Under the pieces are notes generated by a model, which saw only the letters and a program-made list of their open reading frames with translations, was not told the origin of the DNA and made no database searches. Below, piece by piece: positions 14,401-23,668 of a stretch of DNA of 36,321 nucleotides (the first letter of the stretch is position 1; each line of letters opens with the position of its first letter). The translations under genes and the position numbers were made by a program. Source of the DNA: Phoronis australis (taxonomy: Eukaryota > Phoronida > Phoronidae). Location of the stretch: positions 4,529,063 to 4,565,383 of the forward strand of contig NMRA01000001.1 of the NCBI GenBank assembly GCA_002633005.1, written 5' to 3'.

Positions 14401-17400
14401 ATCGGTCAATTTATTATTATTTTGTGACGAACCATGGATACAACTGAAGGCTACTGCTCCTCACTGTCGTAATAGTTTTATCTGTTTCTTATTTCAAAGA
14501 AACATGATGGTTGTATTTTCTCAGAGAATTACGCTTACCAGTCGAAACTCCTTTGAGGCAGTAGTTTCCTCATCAGCATTCGTGACCTGTATGATTTGCT
14601 TCAATAGCTCCCTACCTTGACCACAATGTAATGTTTGTTCAGCTTTTGTTCTGTTTTTACATTGAACATAATTGACTTGTAGTTAAGTTGGTGCCTCTGG
14701 CTATGGTTCATGACTCAGTAAATGAACCGTCATTAACCACTATTTTCTAACATCTGCCTATTGGTTTCAGACTTGACAACCTAAACCAGTTTAATGCCAT
14801 TACCAGTTCACTTCACTTAGGTTGAATAATTTATCTGGGCTCTGTTGCATTAGACCTGTGTAAGGCCATCATGTGTTATGTTGGCATTTGTCCAACTGTC
14901 CTGTAGATGTCATCTGTTGGTTATCTATTGCATGCGCATACTCAGGATCGAACGAGCCCCCTATTTGGCGAAGTGGACAAAAAGGTCTGCCTCAGAGAAA
15001 CAAAAACTCTGAAAAAAGTAGGAAATGAGACAATCGTCCACTAAAAAGGCAGGAACTACCTAAATTTGGCGAATGCACAATTTTTAGCTGTGAACGTACC
15101 CCGTTTTTATAGTAAAAGGTCTACATTCTCAAAAATTCAAGCCCCCCATTTTCTATCCTGGGAGCGCACATGTATTGGCAGTGATTAGTTTCATTGGCTC
15201 GTAAGGTCATGTGACTGACTTAACTATTGTGAGGTGGTGATTTTGTTGTAACTTTCAATAGTATGCAGCATTCTGGTCAAAAGCATTGGTCACTTATAAA
15301 TATGCGTTTTGGGAGGTTTCATTGTTATTATATACTTTCTTGCACTGACTGTTTATAGTTTCTTAACCACATTGCCAGAATACATTCAACTACAGGATCT
15401 ACTGTGCGATTTCAATGGTCCAGCTATATTGGACTGTAAGATGGGTACACGGACGTACCTAGAAGAGGAGTTACAGAAGGCTAGGGAGAGCTGTAAACCT
15501 AGGAGGGTAAGAGGGGTGTGGGGCAGGGGTGTATCAAGGGTACGGGGACTGTGGATGTGTCTTCTCAACTGTGAGTTGGGTACATAGACCTATCTAGAGG
15601 AGGAGATAGAGGGGTGTAAGGCGTGATGTGGGTACACTGACATACCTAGAATGGGAATGAGAGTGGTGCAGTTTGGGAGGTGAGTACACAGACATTCCTA
15701 GAATGAGAATGAGAGGGGTGCACGGTGGGAAGTGAGTGTACGGACATTCCTAGAATGAGAGGGGTGCAGGGTAGGAAGTGAGTGCGTGGACATTACTAGA
15801 ATGAGAGGGGTGCAGGGTAGGAAGTGAGTGTAGGGACATTCCTAGAATGAGAGGGGTGCAGGGTAGGAGATGAGTGCACGGACATTCCTAGAATGAGAAT
15901 GAGAGGGTTCAGGATGTGAGGTGAGGGCATGGACATTCATAGAATGAGAGGGGTGCAGGGTAGGGGTTGAGTGCACAGACATTCCTGGGATGGAAATGAG
16001 AAGGGTGCAGTGTGGGAGTAAAGTAACGTGCAGCATGGGTCGGGCTGCAGATAAAGATTAAAGTGTATTCCTTTTAAGAAGTCACAGTTATATTTTTGTT
16101 TAACATTGTTTACAAAAAACAGGAAGTTTACTGAGCAGTTTTATGTTACTGTGCTGTTGTTTCTTCACGTTTTTTGTTTCTGTGTGACAGGACATGTATG
16201 AGAAAATGATTCAAGTGGAGCCTAATGAGCCGACAGATGAAGAGAGACAGGCACAGGCCATCAGTAAACCACGTTATATGCAATGGAGGGAAACTATCAG
16301 TTCTACTGCAACACTAGGTTTTAGGATGGAGGGCAGTAAGGTATGTATCTAGACATTTAACCTTACCTGTGAGTGGGGACAATGGTGTCAAGTTGTCGAT
16401 GGTATTCCAGGACAACCAGTCGTTTAACAAACACTCAGACAATGAAGGGCTTAGTAGGCTAAGTGGCTAGATTGATAGGGATGGCTATAAAGTTATTTAA
16501 GTTATTGTCCTCTCCTGTGGTAATTTATGGCCAGGAATCTGATAGGAAGACCAGAGAGCCCCTTGATAGGGATTTGAAAATCACTTTGTTTGTGTTCTCC
16601 ACTTCATCTTGGGGTCTGGTGAGTAAAGCATATGTCCCAATTCTGACATTCAAATGACACTTATCTGGTCAGTTACAACTGTTCAAAGGGAGCATAATTA
16701 GTGAATAATTCATTACAAGCAACTGGCAGTTTGTTATGAATTGCAGGCAAACAGTGGATTGAAGTGTCGGCGAAAACAGAAATTGGCTAAAAGTTGCCGC
16801 TCTTTTTCATGGCATTCAAAGTCTATGCATATGATCACTTCTCTGCAGAATAACTGACTGCATTTTTGCATTGCTAACCCCGTTAAGTTTGCTGAAGGAA
16901 GGTTGCAGTTTTTAATGACATTAGATTTTCCTTTGCCCACTTTTTACTCAGATGGTTCCAAACCTGTATATTTATACAACTTTGTAGCAAAAGTAGAAAA
17001 ACACCTTAATTGCCTCTCTGTAACCATTGCTGCACAAGCTTTAATAAGATTGCTGATCAGTTATTCAAGCTTTTTATCCAGCAAACGCAATCACCAAGCA
17101 AACCTCATTTTCTTACTATTTCTATTCAAAATATATGATGACCTGTTTGTGTGTGGCAATGTCACTGTACAGTACTCAAGTATGTCAGCATCGTTACTAA
17201 TATGGTTATGCAAGCTTAGTGCGCATAGGTTCTCCCAAGAAGCTTATATAGTATTGGCCATGGTTGAATATTTTCTGAGCTTGAGGAAGGTTGTGTACTT
17301 TTGAGTCTGATCAATATTGCCAGTAAGGATTATTCAGACTGGATGACTTAGTGTTATACTCTGGTAGTAGAATCTAGAGTAGTGAAAAATACTGACATAT

Positions 17401-18537
17401 CTGGCTGTTTGCGTATGTAGAATGGTTAGATAATTTTTTAATGTTCTGTTGTAGAAAATTGATGGAAGCTCAAGCAGAGATTACAAAACAACCAAAACAA
17501 AAGACCAAGTGAAAGAGGCGTTGAAGAGTTTTACAGATAGCAACAAAACAGTTCAGGTGAGTTGGACCGTGTATTTCGTCACTTATTTAGGACCATATGC
17601 TTGGCCACCCACTTTGGAACAAAAGATATGCGAATATGTTAAAAACCCGTTGAAAATATTAAAGAACCAAGTAGTGGCAAGTTGTCTAGCCAAAAACAAA
17701 AAGTTCTCATCCTCAATTTTTGTTATCCGTGTTCTCTCACATTTTCAGGCCAAGTATGTACGTAGACTGAGAGCAATCAGAGCAACCCTGGAAAGCTCAC
17801 CTTTCTTTGCAAGACATGAGGTAAGTGTTGGTTAGGGTCATGTTCTTCAAACATCTTCAGTGACTTCGTATATGTGACTGTAGGTTATATTGCATTCAGT
17901 GGTACTTTACTATACTCTGTGTCTTCACCAGTATGCTTGTGGACTCTTTGTTATGACAGGGATGACCAACTGTAACATTTGTAACTTTCTATTTAGTGAA
18001 ATGTTTTGTCTGTGATGCGGCATGTTTAACATTTGATCCTTAATTAATCACTGCAACAAGACAATGTGTCATAGAAAAGTACATGACAATGCTGCAAACA
18101 AACCTACAGATGCTTGGCAGTGTTATTGTTGACGCTGCTGATCAGTTTGATTGGTTTACAACCTGCTGGTGGGTTATATGGTCTTAACATATCTGTAGTG
18201 ACATTGATAAAACTTCGTCCTTGGTTCACTATGTCATGTTTGTCTACCTACAGGTGATTGGTTAGTTCACAATGTCTTGTTTGTCTTCCTGCAGGTGATT
18301 GGCAGCTCATTATTGTTTGTCCATGACAAAAGTGACAAGGCAAGTGTGTGGATGATAGACTTTGGCAAGAGTGTGCCACTACCCAATGGAGTGACGATCA
18401 CACACCGCAATAGTTGGAGTGAAGGGAACCATGAGGACGGATACCTATATGGCCTTGACTCTATGATAGAGTTGTTTGATGAGTTGTTGAGTGATTCAAC
18501 TGACAATAATAATAGTGATGGGATGGACAAGGTATAG
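2318..18537 (+). CDS. ITPK: Inositol-1,4,5-trisphosphate 3-kinase, eight-exon gene
   Basis: Exons: 2318-2458, 11054-11156, 14041-14184, 15379-15506, 16191-16340, 17455-17556, 17749-17820, 18295-18537; 1083 nt, 360 residues plus stop, with phases agreeing at every junction. The family phosphorylates Ins(1,4,5)P3 to Ins(1,3,4,5)P4 with ATP in the cytosol, shaping calcium signals. Seen in order: a basic amphipathic stretch [15 protein letters not shown] (about 50-64) matching the calmodulin-binding region, PWIQLAGH (73-80), the inositol-polyphosphate-kinase signature PAILDCKMG (144-152; the PxxxDxKxG motif) followed by [25 protein letters not shown] (284-291) and the metal-binding IDFGK (301-305). 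The catalytic part is full length. The N-terminus before the calmodulin site is only about 48 residues, far shorter than in vertebrate A, B and C isoforms, so other 5' exons or promoters may exist. No isoform letter is assigned; an invertebrate gene probably predates the A/B/C split. Confidence 0.93.
2459..11053. other. ITPK intron 1, 8.6 kb
   Basis: Bounded by GTACGT and a CAGCAG acceptor. It is AT-rich with only short chance open frames, none with a recognisable product. It holds an 11-G run at 8976-8986. If the true first exon lies elsewhere in this stretch I could not identify it. Confidence 0.5.
11054..11156 (+). CDS. ITPK: ITPK exon 2, calmodulin-binding segment
   Basis: The acceptor is a tandem CAGCAG after a pyrimidine-rich tract, so the exon starts at 11054 or 11057, with or without Gln48. 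It encodes [16 protein letters not shown], then [17 protein letters not shown], and ends at CAAG|GTATGT with one base carried to exon 3, restoring a Gly codon. The Trp-rich basic helix followed by WSPF is the hallmark of the calmodulin-binding region in this kinase family. Confidence 0.92.
11157..14040. other. ITPK intron 2
   Basis: GTATGT donor to a TTTAAG acceptor, 2.9 kb. Open frames here, including an 118-codon one on the minus strand (13145-13501), are AT-driven and match nothing I know. Confidence 0.8.
14041..14184 (+). CDS. ITPK: ITPK exon 3, start of the kinase domain
   Basis: Acceptor TTTCTGTTTAAG| at 14040; encodes [20 protein letters not shown] then [20 protein letters not shown] and EVEKDDE, matching the N-lobe of the kinase, whose ATP-contacting strand includes the Lys-Lys pair. 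The exon ends GAAA|GTATCC with one base carried over. Confidence 0.95.
14185..15378. other. ITPK intron 3
   Basis: GTATCC donor to TTGCCAG acceptor, 1.2 kb. No repeat array or coding segment is evident. Confidence 0.85.
15379..15506 (+). CDS. ITPK: ITPK exon 4, catalytic PxxxDxKxG signature
   Basis: Acceptor TTGCCAG| at 15378; encodes [18 protein letters not shown], then [20 protein letters not shown] and KPRR. It holds the superfamily signature PxxxDxKxG (residues 144-152). Donor AGG|GTAAGA in phase 0. The segment 15442-15470 (codons for [10 protein letters not shown]) resembles the repeat units that fill the next intron. Confidence 0.97.
15577..16010. repeat. Nine-copy 46-52-bp minisatellite in ITPK intron 4, related to exon 4
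   Basis: The word GACATTCCTAGAATGAGA (or variants) recurs with the ACAT/ACCT position at 15588, 15640, 15692, 15744, 15790, 15836, 15882, 15933 and 15979: spacing 52, 52, 52, 46, 46, 46, 51, 46. The first two units are the closest to the exon 4 segment 15442-15470; the second matches it at 20 of 22 positions. The 46-bp form lacks a GAGAAT repeat. Several units carry a good splice donor, AGGTGAGT or AAGTGAGT. Confidence 0.93.
16191..16340 (+). CDS. ITPK: ITPK exon 5, substrate-binding region
   Basis: Exactly 50 codons between TGTGACAG| and AAG|GTATGT, phase 0 at both ends. It encodes [19 protein letters not shown], then [20 protein letters not shown] and FRMEGSK, the stretch that in the family forms the inositol-phosphate-binding insert and adjacent strand. 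Confidence 0.97.
16341..17454. other. ITPK intron 5
   Basis: 1.1 kb between GTATGT and CTGTTGTAG. A 133-codon open frame (16903-17304) is hydrophobic, matches nothing known and is taken as chance. Confidence 0.85.
17455..17556 (+). CDS. ITPK: ITPK exon 6
   Basis: 34 codons in phase 0 between CTGTTGTAG| and CAG|GTGAGT. Encodes [20 protein letters not shown] then [14 protein letters not shown], matching the DFKTTK/REQV segment of the family. Confidence 0.95.
17749..17820 (+). CDS. ITPK: ITPK exon 7
   Basis: 24 codons in phase 0 between CATTTTCAG| and GAG|GTAAGT. Encodes [20 protein letters not shown] then ARHE, matching the helix and SPFF..HEV block before the last strand of the kinase domain. 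Confidence 0.95.
17821..18294. other. ITPK intron 7 with duplicated acceptor
   Basis: Runs from GTAAGT to CTTCCTGCAG. Its last 70 bases contain a near-copy of the acceptor: 18226-18261 and 18267-18302 match at 32 of 36 positions. The first copy ends ACAG|GTGATTGGTTAG, a decoy acceptor followed at once by an in-frame stop. Confidence 0.9.
18295..18537 (+). CDS. ITPK: ITPK exon 8, C-terminal catalytic exon
   Basis: Acceptor TTCCTGCAG| at 18294. Encodes [20 protein letters not shown], then [30 protein letters not shown] and an Asn/Asp/Ser-rich tail ending VSTOP at 18535-18537. The Asp of IDFGK is the family's metal ligand. The tail after the last conserved helix is about 20 residues longer than I expect for the family. 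A 36-bp near-copy of the acceptor and the first coding bases lies 41 bp upstream. Confidence 0.96.
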   Translation: MIGSSLLFVHDKSDKASVWMIDFGKSVPLPNGVTITHRNSWSEGNHEDGYLYGLDSMIELFDELLSDSTDNNNSDGMDKV

Positions 18538-18574
18538 TGGTCAACAGTGGTGCGGTGGACAAGGTATAGTGGTC
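18524..18574. repeat. Tandem duplication spanning the ITPK stop codon
   Basis: The 19-base word TGGACAAGGTATAGTGGTC, which includes the last codons and TAG, occurs at 18524-18542 and again at 18556-18574, a 32-bp period. The second copy lies in the 3' UTR. Confidence 0.9.
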
Positions 18575-19153
18575 GAATGTTGGGCAAGTGGTCAAAGGGG
18601 GCACAGTGAATGGATGAGCCCACGGGAAGGGCTGATGCACTATTCAATGTCTCATATGGTTTCCTGTTCCATATGTGTGCATTTTTGAGTTCATTCGCCA
18701 AGATGTGAAGATGCGCCTGTATCTGGTATTGAGCATGCACTTAACAAAGAACCTAAAAGCATCATTTTACATTGTAGCATGTTAGTAAAACTTGAGTTAT
18801 CCACTGTGGCATCCAAAAATGGTGAGCTATGTGTATTAATGCAAATTAGCTTAGCTCGAAACTCATGTCTGTGGCGAAATGAGCTGTGAGGATTTTACCT
18901 TGCAAGGAAATGAGATGAATGTCTCACTTGTTTAATTTCTCATATGTGGTGACTGTAAATCCTCACAGCATGCGGTTGAGGTGAGGTATGTGCCAAATGA
19001 TTATCTTTGCTAGCCAATGAAAATTCATCATTTCATCTTCTGACATCAAATCTCTCTTGTTGGTTCATTCTAACCCTATGTATTACATTTATGCTTATTA
19101 ACACAAAATTTGCAGGTCATTGACCATTTTGCCTCGCTGTGTGACATCGGGTA

Positions 19154-19159
19154 AATAAA
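19154..19159 (+). promoter_or_regulatory. Possible ITPK polyadenylation signal AATAAA
   Basis: First AATAAA after the ITPK stop codon, giving a 3' UTR of about 600 bases. AATAAA is frequent by chance in AT-rich DNA, so this is only a candidate. Confidence 0.3.
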
Positions 19160-22101
19160 TGTTCACTTGAGGAAAACACCCGAGTAGTAATTCTCCGTCT
19201 GCAGTGGCCCTTATAAAACTGTAGATGTCACCACATATTCAGTGCAACATGTACATCATGTTAGATGATATTATAAATTTGTACAGGTCTTTGCAAAAGA
19301 CAAATTACTTGTTGTACAAGTCTTGGGAAACCAGTTTGGAGTTTTCAAAGTTGCAACTGGTGAATATTTTGTGTTGAAGCAAGGTGTTGAGCTACGTGGT
19401 TGTTAGGTGTCTGCACATTCTGAAGTCAAATCTGAGTTTACCATACACATTTTACTTCAAATTTCAATGTGTGCCAGTACTAGGAATTGGATGTTTGTTT
19501 AATTAATTTAAAGATGTGATCACTCGGTAGGTGTATCATTTATTTGGCACAGGATTATTTTATGTGATTAATTACCAATGTGGGGATTATGGATATCCAT
19601 GGCTTATTACCAATATAGTGGTCAAAACTGTGTTTGAACATTTTGGTGGTTTCATTCTTGTCTTGCCATCGTGTGTTGTTCTTTGCAGTTTGGGTTAGGA
19701 TTTGTCTAGTATAATGCGGTCTACCTATCTCCGGAGGTGATGGTTTGTCCACAAATATGTGCTCTAGCTATCTTAGGGGACCCTTCGTTCACTATTTTAC
19801 TGTCATCATTACTAATTAATTTTCCATCGGGTTATTTGTCCAAGGTTTGTGTTAACCTGAGCCTAACCACTGGTGTTGGCCAGTGTATTGTATGGCTTGT
19901 TGTTGCACAATATTGTTGTTGCACCATATTGTTGTACTATTTTACTATTTTGTTGTTCATGTTTTGTTGTGCTGTTAGCACAACACCGGAAATATTACGT
20001 TTCAGTTCTTGAGTAAAAACCTGACGTGTCTTATTTATTGTTCAAATGTTTACTTCAAGCTACCTGCTGGGCAGCAATGAAATTAATAAATTTATTTAAT
20101 TGTACTTTCGATTTGTTTTTTCCCTTAAAAGTCATTTTCTTAGCTGGATTTTTTTCATGTAGAACTTGTTTTTAACATTTCGAAAACATTAATTTTTTCA
20201 TTAGTCAGTGTGATATTTTGGACTAATTTATGTTTCTGCTCTCTGCTCTGTCAAGTATCAGTATGTAATGACATGGGGTGTGCTCTCTGGGAAGCTCTGA
20301 GGAGGAGCATGAAGCAATCCCATGTATGGCCTCAACCATGTTCGGTCACTGCATTGTGGATTGTCCAAACACTGATTGATCTTTCTAATGCTTTTCTGTC
20401 TTCATTACTAAGTTAATTTTAACTTTGATACGCACTAGATAGTTCATTTTTATGCGCCCACATATTTATATGTAGGCACATAAAAGTGATTTTTTTTGTA
20501 AATAAAATACAATCGCACAGTATAAAAGTGAAGATATGTGGGTAAATTTTCATTAAAATCTGAAGACCCAAATCTATTCTCAAAATATATAATGTGTGCT
20601 CACCAGAACATAGTTGCTTACCTGTTAGGCTTTGCAATATGGGCCAGTGGCCTTACTACCAGAAATAGATTGATCATGGTGAGTGAACATTATGTTAAAT
20701 TCTCAATATTTTTGAAAATAAATGGAAACCTTTCAATGCAAAACAAGGCCTCAGTTTTCACATTACCAGAGTTAGAAAGCAATGTGAATAAAAGAGGAGC
20801 CCATAATAAATATAATAAAAGCTATGGAAAAACAACAGTTGTGCATAAACAAAGACACAATGTGCAGAAGACTGGGGGAACTGGGTGGAGTCCCTGTTTG
20901 TCTGCTTCTGCAACCAAGTACAGGTCCCTTAAAATGCCTTTGGAAGCTAATTGAAGAGCCTATAAGGGCAACCTTTTATGAGCATTTTTTTACATTGCTG
21001 ACGAAGCGCCTCATGGTTTTGTCGAGAAAGGCTTGGCTGAAGTTGTCGCTCAGCGTGTCCTCCACTGAATGTCTCAAATCTGAAGCAAAACGGGACAGGG
21101 TAAATCAAGAAAGTAATCAATTATTTTTTGCGATGCCTTTCTTTGATCAGTTCAGTAAAAGCCTTTCTGAAAAAGTGATATCCGAGATATCAGTTAAAAA
21201 AGTTAGCAAATCGATTTTACTTATTAGACTGTCTAATCTGCTTAATAAAAGCGGATATAAAAATATTTATAATATAATAAATAGAAATCAATTGAAGCCT
21301 ACTGCGCAGAGGACGTTTGACTGAGATTTAGGGTACCTTATTGATACCTGTATTTGGAAGAGTTATTATAAAACCCTTCTGTGAGGTGTAAATGTTACAA
21401 AAAGCGCCATTTTCAATACAAATTGTTGTACACGATCTTTTTTACAAATGCTAGACGGATGTTTGAAATTAATTGTTGATTCTGACTCCACTACCTGGTG
21501 TGTTACGCGTTCTTTGTGGCGCATATTGAGAGCAAAAAAGAAAAGGCACTCAATTGTTCTTTATTGTATACAAAACATTACATTTTTGCGTAACAGAAAT
21601 TAAAAGCAATAATTTTAATTTGAATATTTTCGCAAATTATTTGAAAACAATTTTTATTACTGAAAATAATATTTTAAAACATAGCAATCCTGGATCGGTA
21701 GAACAACAAGAACTTTGGACACCATGGAAGTCTACTTTTCCTCGGTAAATATTTCATTCGCTTAGACATGTGGTTTAGCAACTAGTCTGAGAGCACCTGC
21801 AAATGGCGTGTGAATGTGGTTTATGTCTTAAACTGATAATATTGTTAATTTGTAATGTTGTGTTTGAAGAATAAAGGGTTAAAAAGTAACCAAGAGCTCT
21901 TCTATTAGTAGGGACACAAAATTTAAAATATCCTCAAATAATAAAATCCCCAGCTTGTAGCAGATGGGCTTGGTGTAATTCCTGAACTTACTTTGGCAGA
22001 TGTGCTCCGTAAAGCAATCTTCTGAGTTGTCTTGACTACGACAGTTATTGATAGTCTATGATGCTACAGCGTACAAACGATGATGGAACATGAGAGAACT
22101 G

Positions 22102-22697
22102 CAGCCTCGTCCCCAGGCCTCAAGATGACTCAGATCAGTTAAACCATTTGAGGCTTGGTGAGGAGATAATCCTTCTGCGCGCTCATTGGCCGTAGATGAC
22201 GCTCACCACTGAAAAGGCCGACACAAGAAACTTTAAAACACTAAATACTTAAATACCAATTCTTGAATATTGTTGTCCTTACTTCTTTGATGTGATAAAT
22301 TTGAATGTTTTTTTTTCTAGAAACTAAGCAAGATCCAAACGTAGATTTTAATTATTTTCATCGGTGTTGTTGTTCCCAGCAGATTAACTCAAGAGTCAGT
22401 TGATTCGGAAGCAGAAGACATTGTTTTGATTATTGTTTTATTGATGGCAACATAAAATTATTCTGTTTTTAATCAAGATAATCCTTTTTGCAATAATCTA
22501 GACCTAAACTGGTGCATAATTACCGTTAGTTTTGATTTTGGTATTATGCTACAGCACACTTAAACGTTGATGTAACTTTATATCGCCCGATTTCCGTAAA
22601 AATATGTTAGACTTCTGGCAAGTTAATTTTTGTTCCCCAATGAAACCTCAAATGGCTAAACCGATCATCGGCATCTTGAGGCTTGGGGACGACCCTG
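22102..22697. mobile_element. ~600-bp inverted-repeat element (MITE-like)
   Basis: Left arm 22102-22155 and right arm about 22644-22697 are inverted copies: both read TCGTCCCCA(G/A)GCCTCAAGATG inward, then a short diverged part, then CCATTTGAGG. The ~55-base terminal repeats and non-coding interior fit a non-autonomous DNA transposon. No clear target-site duplication is visible, so the superfamily is not assigned. The interior includes an open AT-rich stretch without coding signals. Confidence 0.75.
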
Positions 22698-22919
22698 GAG
22701 AAAATTGTAGATTAGTTGGAGTATACGAGTTGCGCATGTCCGGGATATTTTATAACACACCTAAGTTATAATGAAGCTTATTCCATGACAAAATGACCAC
22801 AAACACTCCCACTTGGAAAATTAAACCCTGATACCAATTTTAGAATAGTTATTATTACGTAATTTTGGTATGTATGCATCATAGATACGTTTCTGTTGAA
22901 AATGAAGCAGTGTGCAACT

Positions 22920-23668
22920 GTTACAGATTTTGTCTGTGCTGCATGATAATTTGGTAAAATAATACGCGTGTCTCCATCATGGCATCAAAAGCAGTTAAAT
23001 TGTTGAAATTGTTAACATAGCTTAAAAAATGAACAGACCAAGAACTGAACCTTGAGTTGCATCGGTATAACCTGCAAATAGATTCGGTGTGATTAAATTC
23101 ATTAAACATAATGCGCACGATTACGTGGCCCAGATAGGAGACGAATCATGAGTTATGTGCCAGGATGCCTGTGATGCCGCAATGTTCGAGGTTTTTCAGT
23201 AGAATAGTATGGTGTATTCTATCAAACGCTTTAGAAAGATGGAGGAAGGTTGCAATTTTCCGAAGCCTTTTTGCGGTTGAAGTTGCTCTCAACAATTAAG
23301 TATACGTGTAATGTTGGTCGTGCATAACTTTTCGAAATATTTTTGAGATGACTGGCAACAGATATCGGTCGATAATTATTGAACTGTATATAGTCTAACC
23401 CGTCGACTTTAAAGACCTGTATGGCTTTTGCAATTTTTGCAAGACAGGGAACTTAACCAGAATGCTATGTGCAGAGACTGGGCATAATGTAAGTCAAAGT
23501 TGAAGATAAATTATCATAGCCTAGTGGAGAATTTGGAAAACATATTGATAGTACTGAAGCGTCTTGTGATCTATGCACTAACCATTGCGAAATGAGTTCA
23601 ACGTAGGGGAGATATGAAGAAAAAGATCGCAGTTTGCTGGCGTCCAAATACTTTAGAGTTAAGACCAA
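22920..23668 (-). pseudogene. Broken LINE reverse transcriptase
   Basis: Read on the minus strand, the non-LTR reverse-transcriptase blocks appear in the right order but in different frames: PLGYDNLSSTL (about 23.52 kb), FNNYRPISVASHL (23358-23386), LSKAFDRIHHTILLKNLEHC (about 23.2 kb) and ATQGSVLGL (23038-23066). NYRPIS, the Asp-to-His change in (D)LSKAFD and the Pro-to-Thr change in PQGSVLG are telling. Several frameshifts and stops are present. The family is CR1/L2/jockey-like; only the RT core is left. Confidence 0.75.

Noticed and set aside
16903-17304. 133-codon frame in ITPK intron 5
   Set aside because: Lies in an intron defined by two secure exons and matches no known family.
18267-18740. 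157-codon open frame on the minus strand
   Set aside because: It is antisense to ITPK exon 8 and its 3' UTR; no recognisable protein.
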